Shown in pieces: positions 17,073 through 26,529 of a DNA stretch of 64,000 bases. The notes below the pieces were generated by a model, which saw only the letters and a list, made by a program, of their open reading frames with translations, searched no databases and was not told the DNA's origin. The DNA comes from Ureibacillus chungkukjangi. Lineage in GTDB: Bacteria > Bacillota > Bacilli > Bacillales_A > Planococcaceae. Where the stretch lies: contig NZ_QJTJ01000003.1 in NCBI RefSeq assembly GCF_003217295.1, positions 62,001 through 126,000 on the forward strand, given 5' to 3'. Every line of letters begins with the position of its first letter. The stretch's first letter is position 1. A program made the position numbers and the translations under genes.

Positions 17073-17098
17073 GACGATTTTTATTTCATGATGTGTCA
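17073..17098 (-). promoter_or_regulatory. ECF-type autoregulatory promoter
   Basis: On the minus strand TGACAC (17098-17093), 16 bases, CGTC (17076-17073) gives the classic ECF pattern (TGAAAC-N16-CGTC) with one -35 mismatch. It lies 37 bases upstream of the sigma-factor ATG. Confidence 0.6.
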
Positions 17099-17468
17099 AA
17101 AAATGGAACAATAAGTTTTTTGTTCTAAACACTGGATGGATTTACTCCAACAAGGAGGTAATAGATACATATATTGGAGAATTTGATGGAGGGGTTATTA
17201 TGAACCAAAGTTTAAACGTGTGACAGCGTATATAGATTGTCTGTTTTATTGTGTATTCTCATCTCACGAAAAAAAGGGAACTTCCTGGTTAGTAGGTGTT
17301 CCCTTTAACGATAGGGGATTACATGAATGTGAACAGAAAGAATTCGGCCAACTGCTAGAAAAAATAGCTGAGGTGCGGGAGAAAAATAATAATTATATAT
17401 GAGTGTGGCTTTATTTCACGCCTCCTGTTGGTGTCGAGAGGTCATGATAAGAAAGAACCCAATCTACT

Positions 17469-17662
17469 AAATAAGCGAAGAAATTCCGCTTAATTTGAAT
17501 TTAACGTGAAAAATAACTTAAATAGAAGGAGAAATTCCTGCTATTGGCTCAGAATACATGAGAATGAGGGGTTTTTCTGTGAATAACCGGAAAAACTTCC
17601 CCTATTTCCCCCTAACTGTCGCTCTATCTTGCAAATAACCGAAAAAACTTCGCTTATTCCTC
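17469..17662. repeat. Short dispersed intergenic repeat cluster
   Basis: AATAACCGGAAAAACTTC (about 17582) and AATAACCGAAAAAACTTC (about 17636) are near-identical direct copies. The second continues into GCTTATTCC, whose complement (AATAAGCGAAG) appears inverted at about 17471. The unit looks like a small palindromic intergenic repeat present three times in about 190 bases. Confidence 0.55.
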
Positions 17663-17768
17663 TAGCTACTTACTTGAAGGAATGGAGTCGTAAGCATACG
17701 CATCACCGTCTTTTTAAATCAAAAAGCTTAGATGGATAATGGACTAATTCTATAATTTATATGTTTGC

Positions 17769-17811
17769 AAATCGTTAGGTACCAGGAAAGGTACCTGACG
17801 ATTTTTGTTTT
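17769..17811 (+). terminator. Terminator-like hairpin
   Basis: Arms AAATCGTTAGGTACC and GGTACCTGACGATTT pair over 15 bases with one G-U, followed by TTGTTTT. It has no gene directly upstream, so it may be an orphan terminator or a leader element of the ABC operon. Confidence 0.6.
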
Positions 17812-17903
17812 ACCGAGAGTAAATGGGGTATTAAATTTCATAAGCAGCAAGAGATTTAGCTTGTAGCATTATTGAAATATATACGGAAGAGGACGGATGG
17901 CAC

Positions 17904-18686
17904 ATGTTATTAAAGAAAAAGTTATTTCTGGTTACTAGTATTATCGTAGTCTTCTTTTTATCTGCCTGTGCTGAAAAGGAGAAGCTCGATGATGGATCTG
18001 AGCTGATAAATAAAAATCAATTTGTATTTGCTGCTTCGGGAGAATTTAAGCCATTTAGTTACATAAATGATGATCTCACTATGTCTGGCTTTGATATTGA
18101 GGTTGGCGAAGCGATTGCGAAGCAAATGGGCCTTGAACCAGTTCAGAAGCGAATTAAATTCAAAGGGATTGTAGAAGGGGTAAAAACAGGTCGTGCAGAT
18201 GCAGCTGTTGCTAGCCACACAATTAACCCTCAGAGGAGCAAGCATGTCTCCTTTTCTACCCCGTACTATTATTCGGGACCGAAAATTTTCACCAGACCTG
18301 ATAGCAACATTAAGACTGTGGAAGATTTGAAGGGTAAGGAGGTTGCTGTAGCAAAAGGATCAACCTATGCCGATACAGCTTCCAAGTATACAGATAAAAT
18401 CAAAACTTATGACAGCGATATTACAGCCTTAAAAGCATTAAGTAGCGGACGCCATGATGCGGTAATCACTGATTTTGTTACAGGTAAAACAGCTGAAAAG
18501 GAAGGATTCAAGATAAAGGGGCAGCAGTTAATTAATCGTAGTGAACAAGCGATTGTACTGCCTCAGGATAATCCAAATCTATTAAAGCGAGTAAACGAAA
18601 CGTTAGAGCAACTCCGGGAAAATGGGACACTAACTCGGATTAGCATCAAATATTTTGATGAGGACATTACCAAGAAACCAGAGTAA
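17904..18686 (+). CDS. Polar amino-acid ABC transporter, substrate-binding lipoprotein
   Basis: The 260-residue protein has a lipoprotein signal (lipobox LSAC at about 19-22) and the SBP_bac_3 fold: FVFAASGEFKPFSYIND, MSGFDIEVGEAIAKQMG, GRADAAVASHTINPQRSKHV, and VAKGSTYADTASKY. It captures an amino acid outside the membrane for the permease and ATPase downstream. The ligand cannot be told from sequence. It starts a three-gene operon, with gaps of 32 and 12 bases to the next two genes. Confidence 0.92.
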   Translation: MLLKKKLFLVTSIIVVFFLSACAEKEKLDDGSELINKNQFVFAASGEFKPFSYINDDLTMSGFDIEVGEAIAKQMGLEPVQKRIKFKGIVEGVKTGRADAAVASHTINPQRSKHVSFSTPYYYSGPKIFTRPDSNIKTVEDLKGKEVAVAKGSTYADTASKYTDKIKTYDSDITALKALSSGRHDAVITDFVTGKTAEKEGFKIKGQQLINRSEQAIVLPQDNPNLLKRVNETLEQLRENGTLTRISIKYFDEDITKKPE

Positions 18687-18718
18687 TTCAAGGCTATGGT
18701 AAGAAAGGGAGTAGTATT

Positions 18719-19384
18719 TTGCCAAGTTTTTCGCATTTTTTTCAAATATTAAATGAAACAAAAGGTGTTTTCTTAAAAGCTATGCTTTTAACGTTAGAGC
18801 TAACGGTTGTCTCTATTATACTAGGGATCGTCATCGGGCTAGTATTTGCTTTACTTAAGATATCCAAAATAAAGATTTTAGAGCTCATTTCAGATATCTA
18901 TGTGTATTTGGTGCGTGGAACACCACTGATTGTTCAAATTTTCATTCTCTATTTCGGGATTAGCGGAATTTTTCTTCTCCCAGATTTTTGGGCTGCTTCA
19001 ATTGCACTTGCGTTACATAATGGAGCCTATATTTCTGAAATTCTTAGAGGGGCAATTCAGTCAGTCGACAAGGGACAGTTTGAAGCTGGACGTTCTTTAG
19101 GGATGACAAAGACACTTACATTGAGAAGAATTATTCTTCCTCAGGCATTCCGCCGTGCATTACCACCTTTAGGCAATCAATTTATTATAAGCTTAAAGGA
19201 TTCTTCATTAGCCGCATTTATCTCCATGAATGAGCTGTTCAATGTGGCAACAACCCTAGGGTCAAATAATTTTGATGAGATGACCTATTTACTAATTGTG
19301 GCAGTATACTACTTATTACTAGTAGCGCTGATGACATTGATAGTAAACCGAGTTGAACTGAGATTAGCGGTAAGCGACAGATAG
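18719..19384 (+). CDS. Polar amino-acid ABC transporter permease
   Basis: The 221-residue integral membrane protein of the His/Glu/Gln/Arg/opine family has about five helices and the cytoplasmic EAA loop (FEAGRSLGMTKTLTLRRIIL, then PQAFRRALPPLGNQFI), which docks on the ATPase. The TTG start at 18719 is supported by AAAGGGAG nine bases upstream. No other upstream start fits. Confidence 0.93.
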   Translation: MPSFSHFFQILNETKGVFLKAMLLTLELTVVSIILGIVIGLVFALLKISKIKILELISDIYVYLVRGTPLIVQIFILYFGISGIFLLPDFWAASIALALHNGAYISEILRGAIQSVDKGQFEAGRSLGMTKTLTLRRIILPQAFRRALPPLGNQFIISLKDSSLAAFISMNELFNVATTLGSNNFDEMTYLLIVAVYYLLLVALMTLIVNRVELRLAVSDR

Positions 19385-19396
19385 GAGGCGTAGACA

Positions 19397-20140
19397 GTGG
19401 CCATGAAGGAAATGATTAAGATAAATCAATTGAATAAATCATTTGGAGATTTACATGTATTGAAAAATATCGATATGACTGTTTTTGAGAGTGATGTTGT
19501 GTGTTTAATAGGATCGAGTGGCTCAGGGAAAAGTACTCTACTTCGCTGTTTAAACTTCTTGGAAAAAAAGGATAACGGCGATATTATAATTGAAGGAAAT
19601 ACAGTTAATCCACGTACCGATGATCTCAATAAGATTAGGGAAAAGGTTGGGATGGTGTTTCAAAATTTCAACCTATTTCCACATAAAACGGTTTTAGAAA
19701 ATATTATTGAAGCTCCTATCAGGGTAAAGGGTGTAGACAAAGAAGAGGCTATAACAAAAGCAAAACAGCTATTAAGTAAAGTTACTCTAGAGGACAAGGC
19801 GGATGTCTATCCTAGTAAACTATCAGGAGGGCAAAAGCAACGGGTGGCGATTGCTAGAGCACTTGCTATGGAGCCTGATATTATGCTTTTTGATGAGCCA
19901 ACCTCTGCACTTGACCCCGAGCTAGTGGGGGAAGTTTTAACAACCATGAAAACATTAGCTGATGAAGGAATGACAATGGTTGTAGTAACACATGAAATGG
20001 GCTTCGCCAAAGAAGTAGCCGACTGGATTGTGTACATGCATGATGGGAAAATTATCGAACGCGGCACTCCTGATCAATTTTTCAACCATCCGAAAGAAGA
20101 AAGAACGCGGGAATTTTTAAATTCAACAATGCTTAAATAA
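19397..20140 (+). CDS. Polar amino-acid ABC transporter ATP-binding protein
   Basis: The 247-residue ATPase has Walker [10 protein letters not shown] (39-47), Q-loop [10 protein letters not shown], signature LSGGQKQR, Walker [12 protein letters not shown] and H-loop VTHEMGFA. It energises import by the two proteins encoded upstream. The GTG at 19397 is eight bases after AGGAGG; an ATG two codons later is also possible. Most similar in motifs to GlnQ/HisP-type ATPases. Confidence 0.95.
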   Translation: MAMKEMIKINQLNKSFGDLHVLKNIDMTVFESDVVCLIGSSGSGKSTLLRCLNFLEKKDNGDIIIEGNTVNPRTDDLNKIREKVGMVFQNFNLFPHKTVLENIIEAPIRVKGVDKEEAITKAKQLLSKVTLEDKADVYPSKLSGGQKQRVAIARALAMEPDIMLFDEPTSALDPELVGEVLTTMKTLADEGMTMVVVTHEMGFAKEVADWIVYMHDGKIIERGTPDQFFNHPKEERTREFLNSTMLK

Positions 20141-20143
20141 AAT

Positions 20144-20185
20144 AAGAGGTCTTGTCTATATGTTTTAGGCAGGACCTCTTTTTTT
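20144..20185 (+). terminator. Terminator of the amino-acid ABC operon
   Basis: Arms AAGAGGTCTTGTCTA and TAGGCAGGACCTCTT pair with G-U wobbles, then T-run. Confidence 0.8.
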
Positions 20186-20393
20186 AGTACTTTTTAAGTC
20201 AATAACTTATAGTCTATCAGGGTAAGTCTTTACTCAATCTACCTCTATTTATGCTTTGCAGGAAATCTACACTTTCCCTATTTTTTACTAGACTAAAATA
20301 CGTCAAAAGTTACTAGGAAATAATATTTTGAATTGTTAAACTATTGATAACATCATGAGTTAGCTTCAATTTAATCCTATAGGAGGGAAGAAA

Positions 20394-21305
20394 ATGGAGC
20401 GTAAAGTGAGTTTGATTCCATACGAAGTAGTAGAACAGATGGAGCGGGTTAATGAAAATCCAAAAGTAGTAGAATTGACTCAGGAGCAGAAAATTGAAAT
20501 TCAGGAAATGCTGCTACAGGAACTGGAAACGGCAAAGGCTACCTATTTTGAGTACAGTGAAAACCGAGTCTATTATGAAGAAGCTAGGGACGAAGAAATT
20601 AAACAAACATACTATAAAGATATTTTACTTGATAGAAAAAGCATTCATGATTTACTAGAAAAAACACATGAAAATAAGCTAGGCTACTCACCTCACCGTT
20701 ACGTCTATCCATGGGTGGATTTGAATGAGAATGGCAAACTGAAAAGCATCTATTCGGGCAAGGAAATGGATCCACTTGCTGTCATTGAAGAGGATATCCG
20801 AATTCTTGAAAATGCAGGAGTAAATACCTTATCTGATGAAGTGAAGTTAAATTGTGAGCATGTAGTACCTCAGTCTTGGTTTGATAAGCGTCAGCCAATG
20901 AGGGGGGATTTACATCATTTATTTGCCTGTAATCCAGGCTGCAACAGCCGTCGTGGAAATTATCCGTATCATGACTTTTCCGACTATGTACCTGAAGCTC
21001 ATATTTTAGGGATTGAGGAAGGCTGCGGCAAGGCGGATGAAGGGAAGTTTGAACCTGAATATGGAAAAGGAATTGTTGCAAGAGCAACCCTTTATTTTAT
21101 GACACGTTACTCAGGAATAATTGATAGTCGTCTAGAGAATTTAGAGCTTTTACTAGAGTGGCATCAGAAATTTCCGGTCTCTTTATATGAGAAGCACCGA
21201 AATCTTGCCATCTATGATTTGCAAGGAAACCGCAATCCATTTATTGATTTTCCAGAGTTTGCAGAAAAATGGATATATGAAAGAGAGGATTTTAAGGAAA
21301 GCTAG
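20394..21305 (+). CDS. Endonuclease I family nuclease without a signal peptide
   Basis: The 303-residue protein carries the endonuclease I (NucM/BsnB) signature: LNCEHVVPQSWF with the active-site His, GDLHHLFACNPGCNSRRGN, and YPYHDFSD. These form the beta-beta-alpha-metal site of non-specific nucleases. Known members are secreted, but this one begins MERKVSLIPYEVVEQMERV with no signal peptide, and a charged helical N-terminal region (1-90) takes its place. An intracellular or spore-lysis role is possible. ATG at 20394 behind AGGAGGGAAG. Single gene. Confidence 0.88.
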   Translation: MERKVSLIPYEVVEQMERVNENPKVVELTQEQKIEIQEMLLQELETAKATYFEYSENRVYYEEARDEEIKQTYYKDILLDRKSIHDLLEKTHENKLGYSPHRYVYPWVDLNENGKLKSIYSGKEMDPLAVIEEDIRILENAGVNTLSDEVKLNCEHVVPQSWFDKRQPMRGDLHHLFACNPGCNSRRGNYPYHDFSDYVPEAHILGIEEGCGKADEGKFEPEYGKGIVARATLYFMTRYSGIIDSRLENLELLLEWHQKFPVSLYEKHRNLAIYDLQGNRNPFIDFPEFAEKWIYEREDFKES

Positions 21306-21340
21306 TGTTTTTTGAATCCATAGAATTAAATACGGTTAAA

Positions 21341-21376
21341 TAAGAACAGCATATGGTTCATGCTGTTCTTATTTTT
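21341..21376 (+). terminator. Terminator of the nuclease gene
   Basis: Arms TAAGAACAGCAT and ATGCTGTTCTTA with loop ATGGTTC, then TTTTT. Confidence 0.8.
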
Positions 21377-21600
21377 ATACAAAAGGATATCCTAGTTATT
21401 TAGCATAAAAACGGTAGGATTATTTAGTAAAATGGAGCATAAAATGGAATGATCGAATGAAAGCGCTATCTTACTGGTGGTCGTAGTATTCAGTTTCTCA
21501 TTGCTAATCAAACAGACTTATGTAATCAGCTTTGTTCTCGTATAGAAGAATATGACGTTATTTATACCTTGAAAATTTAAAATGAAAGTGAGTGAAATGA

Positions 21601-22224
21601 TTGAAAAGTAAGGGACTGTATCGGGATTTCTTTTTTCACTTTGATATTATGATTTTGATGATTCTTTTGCTGGGCATTGCAAGTGTATTAATGGTAATGG
21701 CTAATTCGGCAATGGTCCTTGTATGGATTGCCTTTGGTCTTGTAATCTATATGTTTGCTGAATACCTGACGCACCGCTTTTTCTTCCATTTAAAGCCGCC
21801 GAAGAATAAGATGTTTTTAAAATTTTTAAAGCGCATTCACTATGACCATCATAAATTTCCAAATGATTTAAAGTTATTATTTCTTCCGATTTGGTACAGC
21901 CTCCCGAATTTCATAATCCTATCATTAATTTTTTATTTCATTACCAAAAATTTAGACTGGACCTTAGCGTTTAGTCTGGGACTAATTCTCATGTTACTTG
22001 TTTATGAGTGGAAGCACTATGTGGCACACCGACCATTAAAGCCTAAATCAAAATTTGGTGTCTGGTTAAAGAAAACCCATATCCTTCACCATTACAAAAA
22101 TGAAAACTTCTGGTTTGGCGTATCCAACCCGTTTTTCGATATTATTTTCGGTACATTAAAGGACGAAAAAACCGTTGAAAATAGCAAGACAGTAAAGGAT
22201 TTAGAAAATAGGGGAATCGATTGA
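21601..22224 (+). CDS. Fatty acid hydroxylase/sterol desaturase-family membrane protein
   Basis: The 207-residue protein has four membrane segments and the eight-histidine di-iron signature: HRFFFH, IHYDHHKF, YVAHR and HILHHYKNENFWFG. Such enzymes hydroxylate or desaturate lipids using O2. In bacilli, a related family makes hydroxylated fatty acids or carotenoid-type lipids, but the substrate here is unknown. The TTG start at 21601 is forced, because the preceding ATG runs into a stop after four codons. The ribosome binding site is weak. Confidence 0.85.
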   Translation: MKSKGLYRDFFFHFDIMILMILLLGIASVLMVMANSAMVLVWIAFGLVIYMFAEYLTHRFFFHLKPPKNKMFLKFLKRIHYDHHKFPNDLKLLFLPIWYSLPNFIILSLIFYFITKNLDWTLAFSLGLILMLLVYEWKHYVAHRPLKPKSKFGVWLKKTHILHHYKNENFWFGVSNPFFDIIFGTLKDEKTVENSKTVKDLENRGID

Positions 22225-22540
22225 GAATGCTTGATATTGTGAGGTGAGTATAAATAAGAACGTAAAAGTACTCATCCTTTCTTGTAGTTGAGATTGTTCT
22301 TGATTACTCAGATTAAAACAAATGATGTATTTAAATTACATTTTCTAAAGGGTATTACTATATACCTGCAAATTCTTCTCTTGAGGGTTTTGGAAGTACC
22401 ATATAAATATAAAATGTTTTTTTTTTACATGACTTTAGTAATATTTTATAGGATATAATATAGTGATTAGGTAAAATTAGATTGTAACTTTTATACCTTT
22501 CAAACTCTTACCTATACTATAGAACAGGAAGATTTAGTTA
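22225..22540. other. Non-coding gap
   Basis: AT-rich, with a T-run near 22421 and no gene or obvious structure. Confidence 0.5.
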
Positions 22541-23548
22541 ATGAATGGTAAAGAATTAATGCATCGTCAGAATTCAATCTTATTCATATTAGTAAGTGTC
22601 TTTTATTTTATTCAAATAATGGTAAGTATTGTTATTGGAGGATTTGAAAGCATATATTCTTTAGCAATGCTTTTCCTTGTATTTGCTATAATCCCTATAG
22701 TGCTGATTTACATAAAAGTAAATCCAAAGATTACAATGTATGTAATAGTTAGCAGTATGTATCTCTTCTTTTATTGTTTATTAAAAGATCGGCCTTATTT
22801 AGTAAACTATTTATTTATGTGGTTAGTTCTTCCTTTATGTGCCCTTTATCAAAATGCACGATTGGTAGTAATAGCAGGCATTGCTTCAACCATTCTTACT
22901 TTTTATGCTTTCTTTTATCTTCGTGAGGAAATTTTCCCGAATGTCGTTATAGAAGACTTTATCTATTTAGTTATGTTTGGTGTATTTACTACAATCTTTC
23001 TTTTAATCTTCATTCGTAAGATTAGTGAGGTTAACGATAAGCTGCAGCAATTAGCGTATCAAGACCCTTTAACTGGGGCGGCCAATCGGTTATTACTGAA
23101 GGAAAAGTTTAATTTTCTAAAAGAGAAAAGAACTCATTCTGTCGCTTTATTATTTATCGATATGAACGGGTTTAAAAAAATCAATGATACTTATGGACAT
23201 GAAGTAGGAGATCAATTATTGAAAAGGGTTGTCTCTAGATTGGGTGACGAACTGACTGATACAGATTTGCTTTGTCGATTAGGTGGAGATGAATTTGTGA
23301 TTTTATCTTCCAATATTGAAAATTCATTTCTAGAAAGTCTTGTAGAGCGAGTACAAATGGCTCTTGATGAGGCAATTTCCTTAAATCATCAAACAATAAA
23401 GGTCTCTGGAAGTATTGGATGGTCATACACAACAGATATTTCTCAGGCAGATTTAGAAACGATGATTCGAGATGCAGATAGCGCTATGTATAGAGCAAAA
23501 GGGAGCGAATTGCAAGACAGTCACTCCACGGATATCGTAAAGGATTAA
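22541..23548 (+). CDS. Membrane-bound diguanylate cyclase
   Basis: The 335-residue protein has about six membrane helices (1-160), then a GGDEF domain with an intact RLGGDEF active site (GGDEF at 248-252) and the substrate-binding helix (DPLTGAANRL). It should make cyclic di-GMP from two GTP. The usual inhibitory RxxD site is not present: the four positions are TDTD. The membrane part resembles 5TM or 7TM-type sensors of unknown ligand. ATG at 22541, with a poor binding site (AGGAAGATTTAGTTA). Single gene, followed closely by a second c-di-GMP gene. Confidence 0.9.
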   Translation: MNGKELMHRQNSILFILVSVFYFIQIMVSIVIGGFESIYSLAMLFLVFAIIPIVLIYIKVNPKITMYVIVSSMYLFFYCLLKDRPYLVNYLFMWLVLPLCALYQNARLVVIAGIASTILTFYAFFYLREEIFPNVVIEDFIYLVMFGVFTTIFLLIFIRKISEVNDKLQQLAYQDPLTGAANRLLLKEKFNFLKEKRTHSVALLFIDMNGFKKINDTYGHEVGDQLLKRVVSRLGDELTDTDLLCRLGGDEFVILSSNIENSFLESLVERVQMALDEAISLNHQTIKVSGSIGWSYTTDISQADLETMIRDADSAMYRAKGSELQDSHSTDIVKD

Positions 23549-23721
23549 TCAGTATTTTATGAGTTAGGAGGATGCCCTCCTAACTCTTTCTTTATTTTCC
23601 AATAATTATTCCAAATTGTCGGAAAATATTGTAAAATGATAGAAGGATTTTGTCGAATTCATTTGTTTGGTATAGTGAAAAGATAGATATTAAAAAATGT
23701 CAGAGAATGGAGTTCATTTGA

Positions 23722-26499
23722 ATGTTTAAGGAACAAACGAGATATTCTCGACTTGCAAATATAACAAAAATGATTAATACAAAGCTTGATCTGAGAGAGG
23801 TTTTGGAGCAGGTAACAATTGCGATCTCAGAGGAAATCGTACAATGTGACTCAGTGGGTATTTACTTACCACAGGAAGATGGGACATACAGAGGATATGT
23901 AGGAAAACCAGAAGTTATCAATGGATGGACACTTGATATGCATGTCATTGATACAGAATATGATCTATTAGCAAAAGAAGTTATTGAAACAAAAAAGGCA
24001 ATATATATTCCTGATACGTCAAAGGATAATAGACCAGATCCACGCGCAGTTGAAGGATTCCAAATCAAATCCTTATTTGTCCTTCCAATCTCTTTTGAAG
24101 AAGAGTTGTTCGGACTAGTATTTTTATTTGATTATGGAATTCCGATGAATTTAACAGAGTCAGAAATTCAGACAATTGAAGCATATGTCAATATGGCTGC
24201 TGTTGCTATCCAGAATGCCAATAATTTAACCTATAAGGAAAACCTTATATCGGAAAAGCAGCTTTTACTTGATGTAACACGTGATTTGTCGATGTGTTCT
24301 ACAATGCAGCAAAGCTTAGATACGTGTTTCTCCTATTTAGGGAAGGTCTTAGATAACTATAATGTTGGTGTACACTTATTAGACCCTATTGCTGAACGAG
24401 CGATAAGACCAGCCAAGCTAAGCAAGGATTCCGATTGGACAGAAGAGGACTGGATTAACACCCATAACAAAATTCAAATCGACCAAAGCAAAGACCGAGT
24501 AATGCAAGAAGTAATGGAGACGAAAAAAGCAGTTCTCATTCCTGATGTATATGCAGATCCGAGGCCAAATCATGATCTTTGCCGAAATTTTGGAATGAAG
24601 GGCCTCTTTATGCTGCCTTTAGTATCATTAGGTGAGGTGTTGGGGCAAATCTCCGTTGTTAACTTAGATGATAATAACCTTCACTATACTGAGACTCAGA
24701 CACAGTTAGCCCAGTCTATCGTTGATGCTACAGCCTCGACTCTATCAAACCTTCTTTATATGGAAAAGCAGGAGGTTATTATCGAGGAAAGAACCTCTGA
24801 AATTACAGTGAAGAATCAGGAGCTGGAACGAGTAATCATTGAATTACAGCAGCTTAGCCGTGAAAAAGAGTTGATACTTAATTCGGCGGGAGAAGGAATT
24901 TTCGGGTTGGACCTTAATAAGAAGATTACTTTTTGTAATCCCGCTGGAGCCGCAATGCTGGGATATGATGCTAAGGATGAACTAATAGGGAAGCATTCCA
25001 GTTTAATTTTGAAAAACCATGAAAATGATTCTAGTAATACTGTTCAAGAAAATGGAAATCCAAATCATTTCAATAAATACGATAAGTTTTTTAGAAAAGA
25101 TAATTCCAGCTTCCCAGTAGAATATGTAATTTCCTCTATAAAGGAAGGAAATGAGATTGTAGGGGAAGTTGTTACCTTTAAAGATATAACTGAAAGAAAA
25201 CAGATGGAAGAAGAAATTAAATATCATGCTTATTTTGATAGTTTGACAGACTTACCAAATCGAGTTCTCTTAAAAGATCGATTAAATCAAGGTCTTTCCT
25301 TCGCCCAGATGAATAATCAAAAACTAGCAGTTCTGTATTTAGATTTAGATCGATTTAAGCTAGTAAATGATACTTTAGGACACAGTATTGGAGATTTGCT
25401 GTTACGAGATGTAGCCAATCGTTTAAGTGCATGTGTACCCAATAATGCAACCGTTTCTAGGCAGGGCGGGGATGAATTTACTATTTACCTACCTAATATT
25501 AAAAATGAAAACGAAGTATTAAAGGTAGTAAACAGTGTCATTAATTCCTTCTCTAAGTCCTTTAAGTTAGTCGATAATGAAATTTATATGAAAACAAGTA
25601 TCGGGATTAGCCTATATCCGGAGAACGGTGATACGTCAGAAATCCTGATTAAAAATGCAGATACAGCAATGTACAGATCAAAAGAGATATCAGGAAATAG
25701 TTATCATTTCTTTAGTGAAGAGATGGATAACAGAACATTTGAAAGCATTAAGCTTGAAAATGACTTGTATAAGGCTTTAGAGCAAAATGAGCTCGTCATC
25801 TTTTACCAGCCGCAAATAAACAGCAAAACAAACAGTATTGAAGGTGTAGAGGCTTTACTGAGATGGAATCATCCTGAAAAAGGGATGATCTCGCCGGATA
25901 AATTTATACCTATCGCTGAAGAAACGGGGTTGATTGTCTCTATAGGTGAATGGATTTTAAAAGAGGCATGCAAACAGGTAAAGGCTTGGCATGATCAGGG
26001 CTATCCGTTGATTAGTGTGTCAGTGAATCTATCAGTCCGTCAGTTTGAACAGAGTAATTTATTTTCTATTGTAAAAAATGTTTTAAATGAAGTGGGATTA
26101 TCTCCAAAGTATATACATCTAGAGCTCACTGAAAATTTAATTGTTAAAAATACAGAATTAATCGTAGAAACAATGAAGCAACTAAAAGGATTAGGAATAA
26201 GTATTGCCATTGATGACTTTGGGACAGGCTATTCATCCTTAGGATATTTGAAAAATTTACCTATATCTACTTTGAAAATTGATAAATCCTTTATTCAGGA
26301 TATGACAAAAGATGATGCAGCCATTACGAATACAATTATTACTTTGGCTAAAAACTTGAACCTAAATGTGATTGCAGAAGGTGTAGAGAAAAAGGAACAG
26401 GTAGACTTTTTATATGCAAGAGATTGTTATATGATGCAGGGCTATTTCTTCAGTCGTCCGATGATAGCAGAAGATATTGCGCAGAAGTATTTTTATTAG
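23722..26499 (+). CDS. GAF-GAF-PAS-GGDEF-EAL dual c-di-GMP enzyme
   Basis: The 925-residue soluble protein has two GAF domains (about 15-170 and 180-345), a short coiled coil, a PAS domain (about 383-490) and then GGDEF (RQGGDEF, 580-586) and EAL (EALLRW, from 710; DDFGTGYSSLGYLKNLP; VIAEGVE). Both catalytic motifs are intact, so it could both make and degrade c-di-GMP, with the GAF/PAS domains sensing an internal signal. No RxxD inhibitory site precedes the GGDEF. No membrane segments. Sits 24 bases before the TPP-enzyme gene. Confidence 0.93.
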   Translation: MFKEQTRYSRLANITKMINTKLDLREVLEQVTIAISEEIVQCDSVGIYLPQEDGTYRGYVGKPEVINGWTLDMHVIDTEYDLLAKEVIETKKAIYIPDTSKDNRPDPRAVEGFQIKSLFVLPISFEEELFGLVFLFDYGIPMNLTESEIQTIEAYVNMAAVAIQNANNLTYKENLISEKQLLLDVTRDLSMCSTMQQSLDTCFSYLGKVLDNYNVGVHLLDPIAERAIRPAKLSKDSDWTEEDWINTHNKIQIDQSKDRVMQEVMETKKAVLIPDVYADPRPNHDLCRNFGMKGLFMLPLVSLGEVLGQISVVNLDDNNLHYTETQTQLAQSIVDATASTLSNLLYMEKQEVIIEERTSEITVKNQELERVIIELQQLSREKELILNSAGEGIFGLDLNKKITFCNPAGAAMLGYDAKDELIGKHSSLILKNHENDSSNTVQENGNPNHFNKYDKFFRKDNSSFPVEYVISSIKEGNEIVGEVVTFKDITERKQMEEEIKYHAYFDSLTDLPNRVLLKDRLNQGLSFAQMNNQKLAVLYLDLDRFKLVNDTLGHSIGDLLLRDVANRLSACVPNNATVSRQGGDEFTIYLPNIKNENEVLKVVNSVINSFSKSFKLVDNEIYMKTSIGISLYPENGDTSEILIKNADTAMYRSKEISGNSYHFFSEEMDNRTFESIKLENDLYKALEQNELVIFYQPQINSKTNSIEGVEALLRWNHPEKGMISPDKFIPIAEETGLIVSIGEWILKEACKQVKAWHDQGYPLISVSVNLSVRQFEQSNLFSIVKNVLNEVGLSPKYIHLELTENLIVKNTELIVETMKQLKGLGISIAIDDFGTGYSSLGYLKNLPISTLKIDKSFIQDMTKDDAAITNTIITLAKNLNLNVIAEGVEKKEQVDFLYARDCYMMQGYFFSRPMIAEDIAQKYFY

Positions 26500-26529
26500 T
26501 GAAAAAGATGATTACAAAGGAGAATGAAC

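Larger units (their letters stand above)
17099..17903. other. Long intergenic region with small hairpins
   Basis: No convincing gene. A 60-codon GTG frame at 17220-17402 has no ribosome binding site and spans a 9-base hairpin (AAAGGGAAC 17273-17281 with GTTCCCTTT 17298-17306), so it was not called. The region also contains the repeat cluster at 17469-17662 and the terminator-like hairpin at 17769-17811. Confidence 0.5.

Noticed and set aside
17220-17402. Sixty-codon frame with a GTG start
   Set aside because: No ribosome binding site; it spans a hairpin and shows no family pattern, so probably chance or a relic.
17769-17811. Hairpin as a riboswitch of the amino-acid ABC operon
   Set aside because: It is only a simple stem with a T-run; no aptamer-like sequence was seen, so it is listed as terminator-like only.
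21440-21580. Open frame upstream of the hydroxylase reading TGGRSIQFLIANQT
   Set aside because: Short, no start with a binding site, no known family; it may be a relic.
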